This document shows positions 32,934 to 42,979 of a stretch of DNA of 64,000 nt, piece by piece; positions within the stretch are counted from its first letter, which is position 1; each line of letters starts with the position of its first letter. A program made the position numbers and the translations under genes. A model generated the notes under the pieces. The model was given only the letters and a program-made list of their open reading frames with translations, was not told where the DNA came from and did not search any database. The stretch covers positions 1-64,000 of the forward strand of contig CAMBMU010000002.1 of assembly GCA_945868725.1 (NCBI GenBank). The letters are read 5' to 3'. The DNA is from Spirosoma fluviale (GTDB lineage Bacteria; Bacteroidota; Bacteroidia; Cytophagales; Cyclobacteriaceae).

Positions 32934-33494
32934 TTATTCTGGATTATTTTTGTTAACGAAAGGCATACCCAAAGCTTTCAACAAAGCTAAAGCTTCTTCA
33001 TCTGTAGCCGCACTGGTTACGAATGTGATATCCATCCCGGTAATCTTAGTTACCTTTTCGATAGAAATCTCAGGGAAAATGATCTGCTCAGTCACACCTA
33101 GTGTATAGTTGCCACGGCCATCAAACCCTTTGTCTGAGATTCCTTTGAAATCACGTACTCGAGGCAAGGCCACAGTAGTCAATCGATCCAGAAACTCATA
33201 CATTTTCTCACCTCTTAAAGTCACCTTTGCTCCGATAGGCATATCTTCTCTCAACTTAAAGTTGGAGACCGCTATCTTTGACTTGGTAGCTACAGCGCGT
33301 TGACCAGTGATTAAGGAAAGTTCTTCAACTCCTTGATCTACCAATTTCTTGTCTGCTACTGCTGCACCGATCCCTTTATTGAGGACAATCTTGGTTAGCT
33401 TAGGCACTTGCATCACAGAAGAGTATTGAAACTTCTCCTTCAATGCAGGTACAATATCCTTCACATAAAGGTCTTTTTTTCTTGGATTAGCCAT
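32934..33494 (-). CDS. rplE: 50S ribosomal protein L5
   Basis: 186 aa; [23 protein letters not shown]. Confidence 0.97.
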   Translation of the reverse strand: MANPRKKDLYVKDIVPALKEKFQYSSVMQVPKLTKIVLNKGIGAAVADKKLVDQGVEELSLITGQRAVATKSKIAVSNFKLREDMPIGAKVTLRGEKMYEFLDRLTTVALPRVRDFKGISDKGFDGRGNYTLGVTEQIIFPEISIEKVTKITGMDITFVTSAATDEEALALLKALGMPFVNKNNPE

Positions 33495-33831
33495 TGATCA
33501 CCTCCCCAGTTTTCTTAGAATAACGAACTAATTTACCATCCGCACCAGTCTTACGACCTGTACGAGTTGCCTCACCTGTTTTAGGATCAACAAGCATCAG
33601 GTTACTGATGTGAAGCGCTGCTTCTTTCTTATCGATACCACCCTGCGGCTTAGCTGCAGTAGGCTTTACGTGCTTGGTAATCATGTTGATCCCTTCCACG
33701 ATGGCTCTTCTTTTTGCTGTATCAATGGATTGAACCTTAGCGATTTTTCCCTTGTCATCTCCAGCGATTACCTTAACAGTATCTCCAGTTTTGATGTGCA
33801 GCTTCGGCTGCTTATTGAATTTTCTTTCCAT
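33487..33831 (-). CDS. rplX: 50S ribosomal protein L24
   Basis: 114 aa; [22 protein letters not shown]. Confidence 0.96.
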   Translation of the reverse strand: MERKFNKQPKLHIKTGDTVKVIAGDDKGKIAKVQSIDTAKRRAIVEGINMITKHVKPTAAKPQGGIDKKEAALHISNLMLVDPKTGEATRTGRKTGADGKLVRYSKKTGEVING

Positions 33832-33833
33832 GA

Positions 33834-34202
33834 TTAAAGTACTTCAGGGGCCAGGGAAATGATTTTCATGAACTGCTTTTCTCTGAGCTCTCTTGCTACA
33901 GGGCCGAAAATACGGGTACCTCTAGGCTCGTCGTTGTTATTCAATAACACGGCAGCATTGTCTTCAAATCGAATATACGAACCGTCTTTACGCCGAATTT
34001 CTTTTTTTGTTCTTACGATAACCGCTTTTGAAACGGTACCTTTTTTCATACTGCTGGAAGATAGGGCTGACTTTACAGTCACGACTACTTTATCACCGAT
34101 AGAAGCATAGCGCTTCTTAGTTCCTCCCAGCACGCGGATCACCAATACCTCTTTGGCACCTGAATTATCCGCAACGCCTAATCTGGATTCTTGTTGTATC
34201 AT
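33834..34202 (-). CDS. rplN: 50S ribosomal protein L14
   Basis: 122 aa; [27 protein letters not shown]. Confidence 0.97.
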   Translation of the reverse strand: MIQQESRLGVADNSGAKEVLVIRVLGGTKKRYASIGDKVVVTVKSALSSSSMKKGTVSKAVIVRTKKEIRRKDGSYIRFEDNAAVLLNNNDEPRGTRIFGPVARELREKQFMKIISLAPEVL

Positions 34203-34204
34203 GA

Positions 34205-34468
34205 TTACTTAGCCTTTTCTATTATTTCAACTAATCTCCAACGCTTGTTTTTGCTCAGCGGACGCGTTTCACTGATTTTAACCACATCACCTGGGTTGCA
34301 TTCATTTTTCTCGTCATGAACCATAAATTTGGTAGTCTTGGCAACAAACTTGCCGTAGATCGCATGCTTTACACGTCTCTCTACAGCCACAGTAATGGAC
34401 TTATCCATCTTGTTGCTTACGACTTTACCAACTCTCTCTTTGCGAAGATTTCTCTCGATCGTAGCCAT
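34205..34468 (-). CDS. rpsQ: 30S ribosomal protein S17
   Basis: 87 aa; [38 protein letters not shown]. Confidence 0.96.
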   Translation of the reverse strand: MATIERNLRKERVGKVVSNKMDKSITVAVERRVKHAIYGKFVAKTTKFMVHDEKNECNPGDVVKISETRPLSKNKRWRLVEIIEKAK

Positions 34469-34487
34469 TTTCTTTTCTGTTAGCTAG

Positions 34488-34670
34488 TTATTTGGAGACC
34501 AATGATGTTTTCAATCTTGCGATGAAACGCTTGGACTCTCTGATTCTATTAGGATTCTCTATAGGAGATATCGCATGAGCAAACTTCAATTTGCTCAGAT
34601 TCTCCTGCTCGGCGACAATTCGCTCGGCGATCTCACTTGCTGCAAGTGATCTGATTTCTGCGTTTTTCAT
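34488..34670 (-). CDS. rpmC: 50S ribosomal protein L29
   Basis: 60 aa; NLSKLKFAHAISPIENPNRIRESKRFIARLKT. Confidence 0.95.
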   Translation of the reverse strand: MKNAEIRSLAASEIAERIVAEQENLSKLKFAHAISPIENPNRIRESKRFIARLKTSLVSK

Positions 34671-34678
34671 AATCTTGA

Positions 34679-35098
34679 TTATTCAGCGTAGTCTCTTCTT
34701 ACAACAAATCTTGTACTTACAGGCAGCTTCTGCTGTGCAAGTCTTAATGCCTCTTGAGCAGTCTCCAGGCTCACGCCTGTAGCTTCGAAAAGGATCGTAC
34801 CCGGCTTGATAACGGCCACCCAATATTCTGGAGCTCCTTTACCTTTACCCATACGAACCTCTGCGGGCTTTTTAGTGATCGGCTTGTCAGGGAAAATCCT
34901 GATCCAAACCTGACCTTCTCTCTTCATAGCTCTTGTCATGGCAATACGTGCTGCCTCGATCTGGCGAGAAGTAATCCATCCTGGCTCAAGGGATTTAATG
35001 CCAAAGTTGCCAAAAGAAAGCTCGTGCCCTCTTTGCGCAATGCCTTTGACACGGCCCTTGTGCATTTTCCTATATTTAGTTCTTTTCGGCTGTAACAT
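34679..35098 (-). CDS. rplP: 50S ribosomal protein L16
   Basis: 139 aa; [19 protein letters not shown]. Confidence 0.97.
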   Translation of the reverse strand: MLQPKRTKYRKMHKGRVKGIAQRGHELSFGNFGIKSLEPGWITSRQIEAARIAMTRAMKREGQVWIRIFPDKPITKKPAEVRMGKGKGAPEYWVAVIKPGTILFEATGVSLETAQEALRLAQQKLPVSTRFVVRRDYAE

Positions 35099-35122
35099 GA
35101 TTTCTCACTTGGAAAGGGAAAA

Positions 35123-35860
35123 TTAGTTAGTTCTTTTTCTGCGTTTTGGACCGTCGTTATCACGCCCCTTTGGTGCTGGACCACGCTGACCTTTTGGCTC
35201 GTTGGCTGCTCCTTGGTTTGGCGAAAGATCTCTCTTTCCGTACACCTCACCTTTAAAGATCCACACTTTGATGCCAATGATTCCGTACACCGTAAGTGCT
35301 TCAGAAAGGGCATAATCGATGTCTGCTCTCAAGGTGTGAAGAGGAATTCTTCCCTCTTTGTACATTTCAGAACGTGCCATTTCGGCTCCGCCCAATCGGC
35401 CAGAAAGCTTAACTTTAATTCCTTCAGCGCCCACTCTCATGGTGGCTGCTATCGCCTGCTTCATTGCACGGCGGAAAGATATTCTAGCTTGAAGTTGCTG
35501 TGCGATAGACTCACCAACCAATTTAGCATCCATTTCGGGACGCTTAATTTCAAAGATATTAATCTGAATATCCTTGTTGGTGATCTTCTTTAGTTCCTCC
35601 TTAAGCTTATCTACTTCGGCACCACCCTTACCAATAACAACACCTGGTCTAGCAGTATGGATAGTCAAGGTGATTCTTTTGAGCGTACGCTCAATGATCA
35701 CTTTGGCAATACCGCCTTTAGGTATTCTGGCAAGAACGTACTTACGGATTTGTTGATCTTCATGCAATTTCTCAGCAAAGTCTTTCCCACCATACCAGTT
35801 GGAATCCCAGCCTTTGATTACACCAAGTCTAAATCCTATTGGGTTAATTTTTTGTCCCAT
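35123..35860 (-). CDS. rpsC: 30S ribosomal protein S3
   Basis: 245 aa; [25 protein letters not shown]. Confidence 0.97.
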   Translation of the reverse strand: MGQKINPIGFRLGVIKGWDSNWYGGKDFAEKLHEDQQIRKYVLARIPKGGIAKVIIERTLKRITLTIHTARPGVVIGKGGAEVDKLKEELKKITNKDIQINIFEIKRPEMDAKLVGESIAQQLQARISFRRAMKQAIAATMRVGAEGIKVKLSGRLGGAEMARSEMYKEGRIPLHTLRADIDYALSEALTVYGIIGIKVWIFKGEVYGKRDLSPNQGAANEPKGQRGPAPKGRDNDGPKRRKRTN

Positions 35861-35869
35861 AGTCTTTTC

Positions 35870-36262
35870 TTAATTTGCCTTTTCGTTAGTTACTACAACA
35901 TCAGCGGTAACTTCCTCCGCATTGAATGAATCAATAACGAGGGTTACATGATTAGATCTCTTGCGGATTCTGTGTCCACGTCCCTGAGGAGCAGTCCGAA
36001 GTCTTTTTAGAGAACGTCCTTCGTCAACCATGATGGTCTTCACGAAAAGATCAGCCTCTTCTAATTTCACTTCAGGATTTTTTGCTTGCCAATTGGCTAC
36101 CGCGGAAAGAACTAACTTCTCTAAACGGATTGCTGGATGGTTGGGCGTGAATTTCAAAATACTAAGTGCCACACCTACACGCTTTCCTCTCACCAAGTCA
36201 GCGACTAAACGCATCTTGCGAGGGGAGGTAGGAACATTTTTCAATCTTGCTAGTGCTTCCAT
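35870..36262 (-). CDS. rplV: 50S ribosomal protein L22
   Basis: 130 aa; [20 protein letters not shown]. Confidence 0.97.
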   Translation of the reverse strand: MEALARLKNVPTSPRKMRLVADLVRGKRVGVALSILKFTPNHPAIRLEKLVLSAVANWQAKNPEVKLEEADLFVKTIMVDEGRSLKRLRTAPQGRGHRIRKRSNHVTLVIDSFNAEEVTADVVVTNEKAN

Positions 36263-36264
36263 GA

Positions 36265-36543
36265 TTATCTCTTTCCTTTATCTTTTTTAGCAATGTGGCC
36301 ACGGAAGTTACGAGTAGGTGAAAATTCACCCAATTTATGACCTACCATGTTATCGGTTACAAACACAGGGATAAACTTATTCCCATTATGCACAGCGAAG
36401 GTATGTCCCACGAAATCTGGAGAGATCATAGATTTTCTTGACCAAGTCTTGATGACAGATTTCTTGCCAGACTCGTTCATAACATCTACTTTCTTCACCA
36501 AATGGTGTTCGATATAAGGACCTTTTTTTAATGAACGTGCCAT
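36265..36543 (-). CDS. rpsS: 30S ribosomal protein S19
   Basis: 92 aa; [36 protein letters not shown]. Confidence 0.97.
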   Translation of the reverse strand: MARSLKKGPYIEHHLVKKVDVMNESGKKSVIKTWSRKSMISPDFVGHTFAVHNGNKFIPVFVTDNMVGHKLGEFSPTRNFRGHIAKKDKGKR

Positions 36544-36545
36544 AT

Positions 36546-37370
36546 TTACTTAGATCTTTTGCTGATGATGAACTTGTTTGAATACTTCTTGGGAGATCTG
36601 GTTTTCTTACCCTTAGAAAGAAGCCCTTTACGGGATCTAGGGTGACCACCTGAAGAACGTCCTTCACCACCACCCATAGGGTGATCTACTGGGTTCATCG
36701 CAACACCTCTTGTACGAGGTCTTACTCCAAGCCAACGCTTACGCCCAGCTTTACCCAACACCACGTTCATGTGATCTGAATTACCCACAGTTCCTACTGT
36801 AGCCATGCATACACCAAGAATTAATCTCATTTCTCCAGAAGGTAATTTAACCGTCACATACCTAGCATCTCTAGCTACGATCTGGGCATACCCTCCAGCA
36901 CTTCTTGCCAATGCCGCACCTTTACCAGGCTGCAATTCCACACAGTGGATGATTGTACCCATAGGAATGTTGACCATGTGCATCGCATTGCCCACTTCTG
37001 GAGCAACTTTCTCACCGGAAATCACTGTTTGTCCCACTAGCAAACCTTCCGGAGCGATAATGTAGGCCTTAGCACCATCTGCATAATACAGTAATGCAAT
37101 ACGGGCTGTACGGTTTGGATCGTACTCAATGCTCTTTACAGTAGCAGGTACACCAAACTTTCTTCGCTGGAAATCTACGATACGTAATCTTCGCTTGTGA
37201 CCACCACCAATGTAGCGAGCGGTCATCTTGCCTTCATTATTTCTACCACCTGACTTCTTCAAAGGAGCGAGAAGAGATTTCTCAGGCCTTGACGCAGTAA
37301 TCTCGTCAAATGCAGGAGCTACTCTAAATCGGGTTCCTGGAGTTACAGGCTTTAATTTTTTAACTGCCAT
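36546..37370 (-). CDS. rplB: 50S ribosomal protein L2
   Basis: 274 aa; [28 protein letters not shown]. Confidence 0.97.
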   Translation of the reverse strand: MAVKKLKPVTPGTRFRVAPAFDEITASRPEKSLLAPLKKSGGRNNEGKMTARYIGGGHKRRLRIVDFQRRKFGVPATVKSIEYDPNRTARIALLYYADGAKAYIIAPEGLLVGQTVISGEKVAPEVGNAMHMVNIPMGTIIHCVELQPGKGAALARSAGGYAQIVARDARYVTVKLPSGEMRLILGVCMATVGTVGNSDHMNVVLGKAGRKRWLGVRPRTRGVAMNPVDHPMGGGEGRSSGGHPRSRKGLLSKGKKTRSPKKYSNKFIISKRSK

Positions 37371-37383
37371 GATATTGATTCAA

Positions 37384-37671
37384 TTAAAGTTCTCCGTAAA
37401 AATCAATTACTTCACCGTCGGCTACTTGCACAATTGCCTTCTTAAATGCATTGGTGAAGCCTGACACTACTTTATTGTTCGTGTATCTTGTCTTATGCTT
37501 CGCGGCATATCTCATGGTCCGTACTGACACCACATGTACACCGTATTTTTTCTCTACAGAAGACTTGATCTGAAGCTTGTCAGCAGTTTTCTCGACAATA
37601 AAGCCGTAAACTCCTTTTTCGTTGCCTGCAGATACTTTCTCTGTGATTAAAGGCTCTTTTAGAATTTCCAT
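37384..37671 (-). CDS. rplW: 50S ribosomal protein L23
   Basis: 95 aa; LKEPLITEKVSAGNEKGVYGFIV. Confidence 0.96.
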   Translation of the reverse strand: MEILKEPLITEKVSAGNEKGVYGFIVEKTADKLQIKSSVEKKYGVHVVSVRTMRYAAKHKTRYTNNKVVSGFTNAFKKAIVQVADGEVIDFYGEL

Positions 37672-37675
37672 AGTC

Positions 37676-38305
37676 TTATTTCGCTAAAATGGTTTCTAAC
37701 TTACTTACAGATCCTTCACAAAGCATCAATTGATCAGCATGGAGGAGTTGGTAAGTATTTACATCATGAACGGTCACAACTTTTGCCTTTGGAAGGTTTC
37801 TGCTAGACAAAAACACATTCTTATTATCTTCAGCAAGAACCAATAAGGTTTTCTTGCCAGTCAATGAAAGACCACTCAAAAAGGCTAAGTAGTTTTTGGT
37901 TTTTGCTGCATCGAAAGACACATCTTCAAGAACCATCAAACTATTTTCTTTCACCTTATAAGCTAGAGCTGACTTACGCGCCAATTGCTTCACTTTCTTG
38001 TTTAATTTGAAGGAATAATCTCTTGGTCTTGGACCAAACACTCTACCTCCACCACGGAAATGAGGGGCCTTCAAAGATCCTGCACGAGCACCACCGGTAC
38101 CTTTTTGCTTTTTGATCTTTCGAGTTGATCCCGCTACTTCGTTTCTTTCTTTTGATTTGTGAGTTCCCTGTCTCTGATTAGCCAGGTACTGCTTCACATC
38201 CAGGTAAATGGCGTTATCGTTGGGCTCAATGCCAAAGATTTCGTCAGAAAGGCTCACCTTTCTACCTGTATCTTGTCCTTTATGATTAATTACTGCTAGT
38301 TCCAT
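37676..38305 (-). CDS. rplD: 50S ribosomal protein L4
   Basis: 209 aa; [32 protein letters not shown]. Confidence 0.97.
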   Translation of the reverse strand: MELAVINHKGQDTGRKVSLSDEIFGIEPNDNAIYLDVKQYLANQRQGTHKSKERNEVAGSTRKIKKQKGTGGARAGSLKAPHFRGGGRVFGPRPRDYSFKLNKKVKQLARKSALAYKVKENSLMVLEDVSFDAAKTKNYLAFLSGLSLTGKKTLLVLAEDNKNVFLSSRNLPKAKVVTVHDVNTYQLLHADQLMLCEGSVSKLETILAK

Positions 38306-38308
38306 GGC

Positions 38309-38929
38309 TTACTTCTCCAGAATAACAAATGAATTTTTTGGACCAGGTACTGAACCAGAAACCAAAATCAGGTTTTGATCTGCATACACTCTCAATACAC
38401 GTAGGTTGGGTACCGTAACACGGTCACCACCCATTCTACCAGCCATTTTCATGCCTTTGAATACACGTGATGGCCAAGAACAAGCACCAATCGAACCTGG
38501 GTGTCTTCCTCTGTTGTGCTGACCGTGAGTTTGTCCACCCACACCAGCAAAACCGTGACGCTTAACTACGCCTTGGAATCCTTTTCCTTTTGAAGTACCA
38601 ATGGCATCGACGAAGTCTCCTTCAGCGAATAGCTCTCCTGCACTTACTATCTTTCCGAGTTCTACCTGACCTTCAAAGTCTCTGAACTCAACAACTTTCT
38701 GCTTTGGGGTTGTACCAGCCTTTTTGAAATGGCCGATTAGTGGCTTAGGAGTGTTTTTCTCCTTGCGCTCACCGAATCCCAACTGCACTGCGTTGTACCC
38801 GTCTGTTTCGACGTTTTTTACTTGCGTCACTACGCAAGGACCAGCTTCTATTAGCGTGCATGCGACATTTCGTCCATCGGCACTGAAGATGCTAGTCATA
38901 CCTACTTTTTTACCTATAATACCAGACAT
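38309..38929 (-). CDS. rplC: 50S ribosomal protein L3
   Basis: Start placed at [15 protein letters not shown] (38929), not ORF-track 39043, because the longer form reads through the promoter; [33 protein letters not shown]. Confidence 0.95.
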   Translation of the reverse strand: MSGIIGKKVGMTSIFSADGRNVACTLIEAGPCVVTQVKNVETDGYNAVQLGFGERKEKNTPKPLIGHFKKAGTTPKQKVVEFRDFEGQVELGKIVSAGELFAEGDFVDAIGTSKGKGFQGVVKRHGFAGVGGQTHGQHNRGRHPGSIGACSWPSRVFKGMKMAGRMGGDRVTVPNLRVLRVYADQNLILVSGSVPGPKNSFVILEK

Positions 38930-38954
38930 CTTTACTAAGATATTTTGATAACTA

Positions 38955-38975
38955 CCCAAGGTATGTACACTTGGG
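38955..38975 (-). promoter_or_regulatory. candidate leader hairpin in S10-operon 5'UTR
   Basis: Minus strand CCCAAG-TGTACATAC-CTTGGG between inferred TSS and rplC start. Confidence 0.4.
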
Positions 38976-38991
38976 CCCTTTTTAAGGACTG

Positions 38992-39022
38992 CAAAGTTAC
39001 TGAAATAATATTTGGCAGCAAA
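38992..39022 (-). promoter_or_regulatory. Bacteroidota-type promoter of rplC (S10) operon
   Basis: Minus strand TTTG-N19-TAACTTTG. Confidence 0.75.
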
Positions 39023-39101
39023 TCCCAACTCTACTATTTTCAATTAATTACAAAAAAAATCCGCCCGTCAGATTATTTTGGATCAAACCCCGCTCTAAAA
39101 A

Positions 39102-39137
39102 CGTAAAAAAAAAGGCCTCGCAAACTGCGGGGCCTTT
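39102..39137 (-). terminator. Rho-independent terminator after rpsJ
   Basis: Minus strand AAAGGCCCCGCAGTTTGCGAGGCCTTTTTTTTTAC. Confidence 0.85.
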
Positions 39138-39156
39138 CTTTAAATAACCAAGGTCC

Positions 39157-39462
39157 TCAGACTTTGATCTCTACATCCACTCCACTTGGAAGCTCGATTT
39201 TCATCAATGCATCCACAGTTTTAGAAGAGTTAGAGTAGATATCTACCAGACGCTTGTACGTACAAAGCTGGTACTGATCTCTCGCTTTCTTGTTTACGTG
39301 TGGGGACTTCAACACCGTAAACTTTTCTTTTTTGGTTGGCAAGGGAATAGGCCCTACTACTATAGCACCTGTCGCTTTAACTGCCTTCACGATCTTCTCT
39401 GATGACTTATCCACCAAGCTGTGATCGTATGATTTCAATTTTATTCTGATTTTCTGATTCAT
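39157..39462 (-). CDS. rpsJ: 30S ribosomal protein S10
   Basis: 101 aa; [20 protein letters not shown]. Confidence 0.97.
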   Translation of the reverse strand: MNQKIRIKLKSYDHSLVDKSSEKIVKAVKATGAIVVGPIPLPTKKEKFTVLKSPHVNKKARDQYQLCTYKRLVDIYSNSSKTVDALMKIELPSGVDVEIKV

Positions 39463-39473
39463 TTTCTTATCGA

Positions 39474-41594
39474 TTAGGATTTTTCACCCTTTACTTTAGC
39501 AATTACCGCTTCTGCAATGTTATTTGGAACAGGGTCGTAGTGAGAGAATGTCAAGGAAGCCGTTGCTCTACCTGAAGTGATTGTTCTCAAATCAGTTACG
39601 TAACCGAACAACTCGGACAAAGGAACGTTGGCCTTAACTACCGTAGAGGTACCCTTGGTGTCCATCCCTTTCATCATGCCTCTTCTTCTGTTCAAGTCAC
39701 CTGTGATTGGTCCAGTATATTCGTCAGGCGTAATTACGTCTACCGACATGATTGGTTCCAGCAACTGAGGCTTACACTTTTTCGCAGCTTCTTTGAATCC
39801 AATTCTAGCAGCCAATTCGAAAGAAAGGGCATCCGAATCGACGTCGTGGTAGGAACCGTGGAACAAGCGAACTTTCATGGATTCGATAGGGTAACCTGCC
39901 AAAGGTCCATTTTTCATGGCCTCTTGGAAACCTTTTTGAACCGGCTGAATGAATTCCTTTGGAATTACACCACCCACGATACCATTGACGAAGTCCAAAC
40001 CTGCCTTTATTTCTTTGGTCTCTGGATCTGGATCCTTAGGGCCCAATTCAAATAAAATATCTGCAAATTTACCCTTACCACCAGTCTGCTTCTTGTAGAC
40101 TTCTTTGTGTTCAACCATTGCAAATAACGCCTCTTTGTATGCAACTTGAGGAGCACCTTGGTTGATTTCTACCTTGAATTCTCTTTTCATTCGATCGATG
40201 ATGATTTCAAGGTGAAGTTCACCCATACCGCGAAGGATAGTCTGACCAGTTTCGTGATCTGTATTTACCTGAAGGGTAGGATCTTCTTCTACTAGCTTGG
40301 CAATTGCCATCCCTAGCTTATCTACATCTGCTTGTGTCTTAGGCTCAATCGCATAGCCAATTACTGGCTCAGGGAACACCATGGATTCCAATACCACCTT
40401 ACGCTTTTCGTCGCAAAGGGTATCGCCCGTTTTGATGTCTTTAAATCCTACAACTGCTCCAATATCACCTGCAACCAATCGTTCGATTTGGTTTTGCTTA
40501 TTGGCGTGCATCTGGAACACACGAGAGATACGCTCCTTGTTGCCTGAACGGCTATTAAAAACGTAAGATCCGGATTCCAATACGCCTGAATAAGCTCTTA
40601 CAAAGCACAAACGACCTACGAAAGGATCCGTAGCGATTTTGAATGCCAAGCCAGTGAATGGCTCAGACTCCACAGGATTAATCGGTACTTCCTTGTCCTC
40701 ATCATCCAAGTCGGTGGCCACAATAGCCTCTTTGTCAAGCGGAGAAGGCAACAATTCCATCACTAGATCTAGCATGGTTTGAACGCCTTTGTTTTTGAAA
40801 GAAGAACCGCAGACCATAGGGACAATTTTCATGTCAATGGTCGCTGCACGCAATGCTTTCAAAATCTCTTCTTCCGTAATGGAATTAGGGTCTTCAAAAA
40901 ACTTCTCCATCAAGGATTCGTCATAATCGGCAACGGCTTCGAGCAAGTACTCCCTGTATTCCGCTACTTCTTCCTTCATGTCCTCAGGAATAGGTACTTC
41001 TTTGAACGTCATGCCCAAGTCGTTCTCGTTCCAGATAATTGCACGGTTATTGATCAAGTCAACTACTCCGGTAAACTTATCTTCAGCACCGATAGGGAGC
41101 TGCAAGGGAACGGCATGAGAGCCGAGCATTTCTTTTACTTGCTTACAAACCATCAAGAAATCAGCTCCAGAACGGTCCATTTTATTAACGAAACCAATCC
41201 GAGCGACTTTGTAGTTGTCCGCTAGTCTCCAGTTGGTCTCAGACTGAGGTTCAACCCCATCTACCGCAGAGAAAAGGAACACAAGCCCATCCAAAACTCT
41301 CAAGGAACGGTTTACTTCTACCGTGAAGTCTACGTGTCCTGGAGTATCGATGATATTGATTTGGTACTGGTTACTTCTGTAATCCCAGAATACGGTGGTC
41401 GCCGCAGAGGTAATTGTAATCCCTCTTTCCTGTTCCTGAGCCATCCAGTCCATCGTAGCAGCACCTTCGTGCACTTCTCCGATTTTGTGTGACTTTCCAG
41501 AATAGTAAAGAATACGCTCTGTGGTTGTCGTCTTGCCCGCATCAATGTGCGCCGCAATACCGATATTTCTGGTAAATTTTAGATCTCTCGCCAT
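39474..41594 (-). CDS. fusA: elongation factor G
   Basis: 706 aa; [24 protein letters not shown]. Confidence 0.98.
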   Translation of the reverse strand: MARDLKFTRNIGIAAHIDAGKTTTTERILYYSGKSHKIGEVHEGAATMDWMAQEQERGITITSAATTVFWDYRSNQYQINIIDTPGHVDFTVEVNRSLRVLDGLVFLFSAVDGVEPQSETNWRLADNYKVARIGFVNKMDRSGADFLMVCKQVKEMLGSHAVPLQLPIGAEDKFTGVVDLINNRAIIWNENDLGMTFKEVPIPEDMKEEVAEYREYLLEAVADYDESLMEKFFEDPNSITEEEILKALRAATIDMKIVPMVCGSSFKNKGVQTMLDLVMELLPSPLDKEAIVATDLDDEDKEVPINPVESEPFTGLAFKIATDPFVGRLCFVRAYSGVLESGSYVFNSRSGNKERISRVFQMHANKQNQIERLVAGDIGAVVGFKDIKTGDTLCDEKRKVVLESMVFPEPVIGYAIEPKTQADVDKLGMAIAKLVEEDPTLQVNTDHETGQTILRGMGELHLEIIIDRMKREFKVEINQGAPQVAYKEALFAMVEHKEVYKKQTGGKGKFADILFELGPKDPDPETKEIKAGLDFVNGIVGGVIPKEFIQPVQKGFQEAMKNGPLAGYPIESMKVRLFHGSYHDVDSDALSFELAARIGFKEAAKKCKPQLLEPIMSVDVITPDEYTGPITGDLNRRRGMMKGMDTKGTSTVVKANVPLSELFGYVTDLRTITSGRATASLTFSHYDPVPNNIAEAVIAKVKGEKS

Positions 41595-41599
41595 TTCAG

Positions 41600-42067
41600 T
41601 TAAAATCTAAAGTGGGAGAATGCTTTGTTCGCCTCAGCCATTCTGTGCGTATCATCCTTCTTCTTGACAGCGGCTCCTTCGCCTTTTGCTGCCGCGATGA
41701 TCTCTCCCGCTAGTCGGTCCATCATGGTCTTCTCTCCTCTTCTTCTAGAGTAAAGGATCATCCACTTGATACCAAGGGCCATTTTTCTTTCAGGTCTGAC
41801 TTCCATAGGAACCTGGAACGTAGCACCACCAACTCTACGACTCTTCACTTCAACAGTGGGAGCAATATTGTTAAGCGCTTTTTTCCAAACTTCAAGACCA
41901 TTCTCACCTACTTTACTTTCTACTTTAGCTACTGCATCATAGAAAATGTTGTAAGCAATACTCTTCTTCCCGTCATACATCAGACAGTTTACAAACTTGG
42001 TGACCAAAGTATCATTGAACTTTGGATCAGGAAGAATATATCTCTTCTTTGGTTTCGCTTTTCTCAT
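41600..42067 (-). CDS. rpsG: 30S ribosomal protein S7
   Basis: 155 aa; [27 protein letters not shown]. Confidence 0.97.
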   Translation of the reverse strand: MRKAKPKKRYILPDPKFNDTLVTKFVNCLMYDGKKSIAYNIFYDAVAKVESKVGENGLEVWKKALNNIAPTVEVKSRRVGGATFQVPMEVRPERKMALGIKWMILYSRRRGEKTMMDRLAGEIIAAAKGEGAAVKKKDDTHRMAEANKAFSHFRF

Positions 42068-42085
42068 TTCTTTTTAAGGTCTTAA

Positions 42086-42499
42086 TTATTTCTTTTTACC
42101 TGGCGCAGCTGCAGGGGCTCCCTTGCCAGCCTTAGGTCTTTTAGCACCGTACTTGGAGCGACCTTGCTTACGGTCTTTTACTCCAGCAGTATCCAATGCA
42201 CCGCGGATGATGTGGTATCTTACACCTGGAAGATCCTTTACACGACCACCTCTAATCAATACGATAGAGTGCTCTTGCAAATTGTGACCCTCTCCTGGAA
42301 TGTAAGCATTCACTTCTTTTCCATTTGTCAATCGTACCCTAGCTACCTTTCTCATCGCTGAGTTAGGCTTCTTAGGCGTCGTAGTGTACACGCGAGTACA
42401 AACCCCTCTACGCTGTGGACAAGCATCCAAAGCCCGAGATTTTGATTTGAATTCCAGCGTATTTCTACCTTTTCTTACTAGTTGTTGAATAGTAGGCAT
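42086..42499 (-). CDS. rpsL: 30S ribosomal protein S12
   Basis: 137 aa; [30 protein letters not shown]. Confidence 0.97.
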   Translation of the reverse strand: MPTIQQLVRKGRNTLEFKSKSRALDACPQRRGVCTRVYTTTPKKPNSAMRKVARVRLTNGKEVNAYIPGEGHNLQEHSIVLIRGGRVKDLPGVRYHIIRGALDTAGVKDRKQGRSKYGAKRPKAGKGAPAAAPGKKK

Positions 42500-42547
42500 T
42501 AACTGATTAAAATTTAGATAGTCTGTAAACTGTTATTTTTTGGAACG

Positions 42548-42578
42548 CAAAGGTACAAGAAGTAATAAGAGTAACAAA
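42548..42578 (-). promoter_or_regulatory. Bacteroidota-type promoter of rpsL (str) operon
   Basis: Minus strand TTTG-N19-TACCTTTG. Confidence 0.75.
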
Positions 42579-42598
42579 ATTAAGGGCTCATATTTTTG

Positions 42599-42913
42599 TT
42601 AAGCTTCTCCCGGGGTTCCGAAAGAAATCGGAAAGGTTGGAGCCCCGCCCCCTTGGCTAATTTTCCCATAAGCAGCCTCATATTTTTCAATATTTTCCTT
42701 CAAGGCTGAAAGCAACCGCCTCGCATGATCTGGCGTCACAATAATCCGTGATTTAACCTTTGCCTTAGGTACTCCTGGCATTAATCGAATAAAATCAATC
42801 ACAAACTCCGAATTGGAATGTGCAATCATCGCCAAATTGGAATAAATGCCTTCCGCAATTTCCTCTGGGAGCTCCACATTAATTTGCTGGTTTGATAAAT
42901 CGTTGTCTTCCAT
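42599..42913 (-). CDS. DUF3467 domain-containing protein
   Basis: 104 aa; INVELPEEIAEGIYSNLAMIAHSNSEFVIDFIRLMPGVPKAKVKSRIIVTPDHARRLL. Confidence 0.85.
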   Translation of the reverse strand: MEDNDLSNQQINVELPEEIAEGIYSNLAMIAHSNSEFVIDFIRLMPGVPKAKVKSRIIVTPDHARRLLSALKENIEKYEAAYGKISQGGGAPTFPISFGTPGEA

Positions 42914-42927
42914 AATTTTTTAAGATT

Positions 42928-42961
42928 AAAAAAGGCCTGTATAGTAAGTACAGGCCTTTTT
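42928..42961 (-). terminator. Rho-independent terminator/attenuator after rpoC
   Basis: Minus strand AAAAAGGCCTGTACTTACTATACAGGCCTTTTTT. Confidence 0.85.
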
Positions 42962-42979
42962 AAGGATTACTAATACAAT

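Noticed and set aside
38930-39043. N-terminal extension of L3 ([16 protein letters not shown]...)
   Set aside because: Spans the predicted promoter and leader; canonical start is [10 protein letters not shown]
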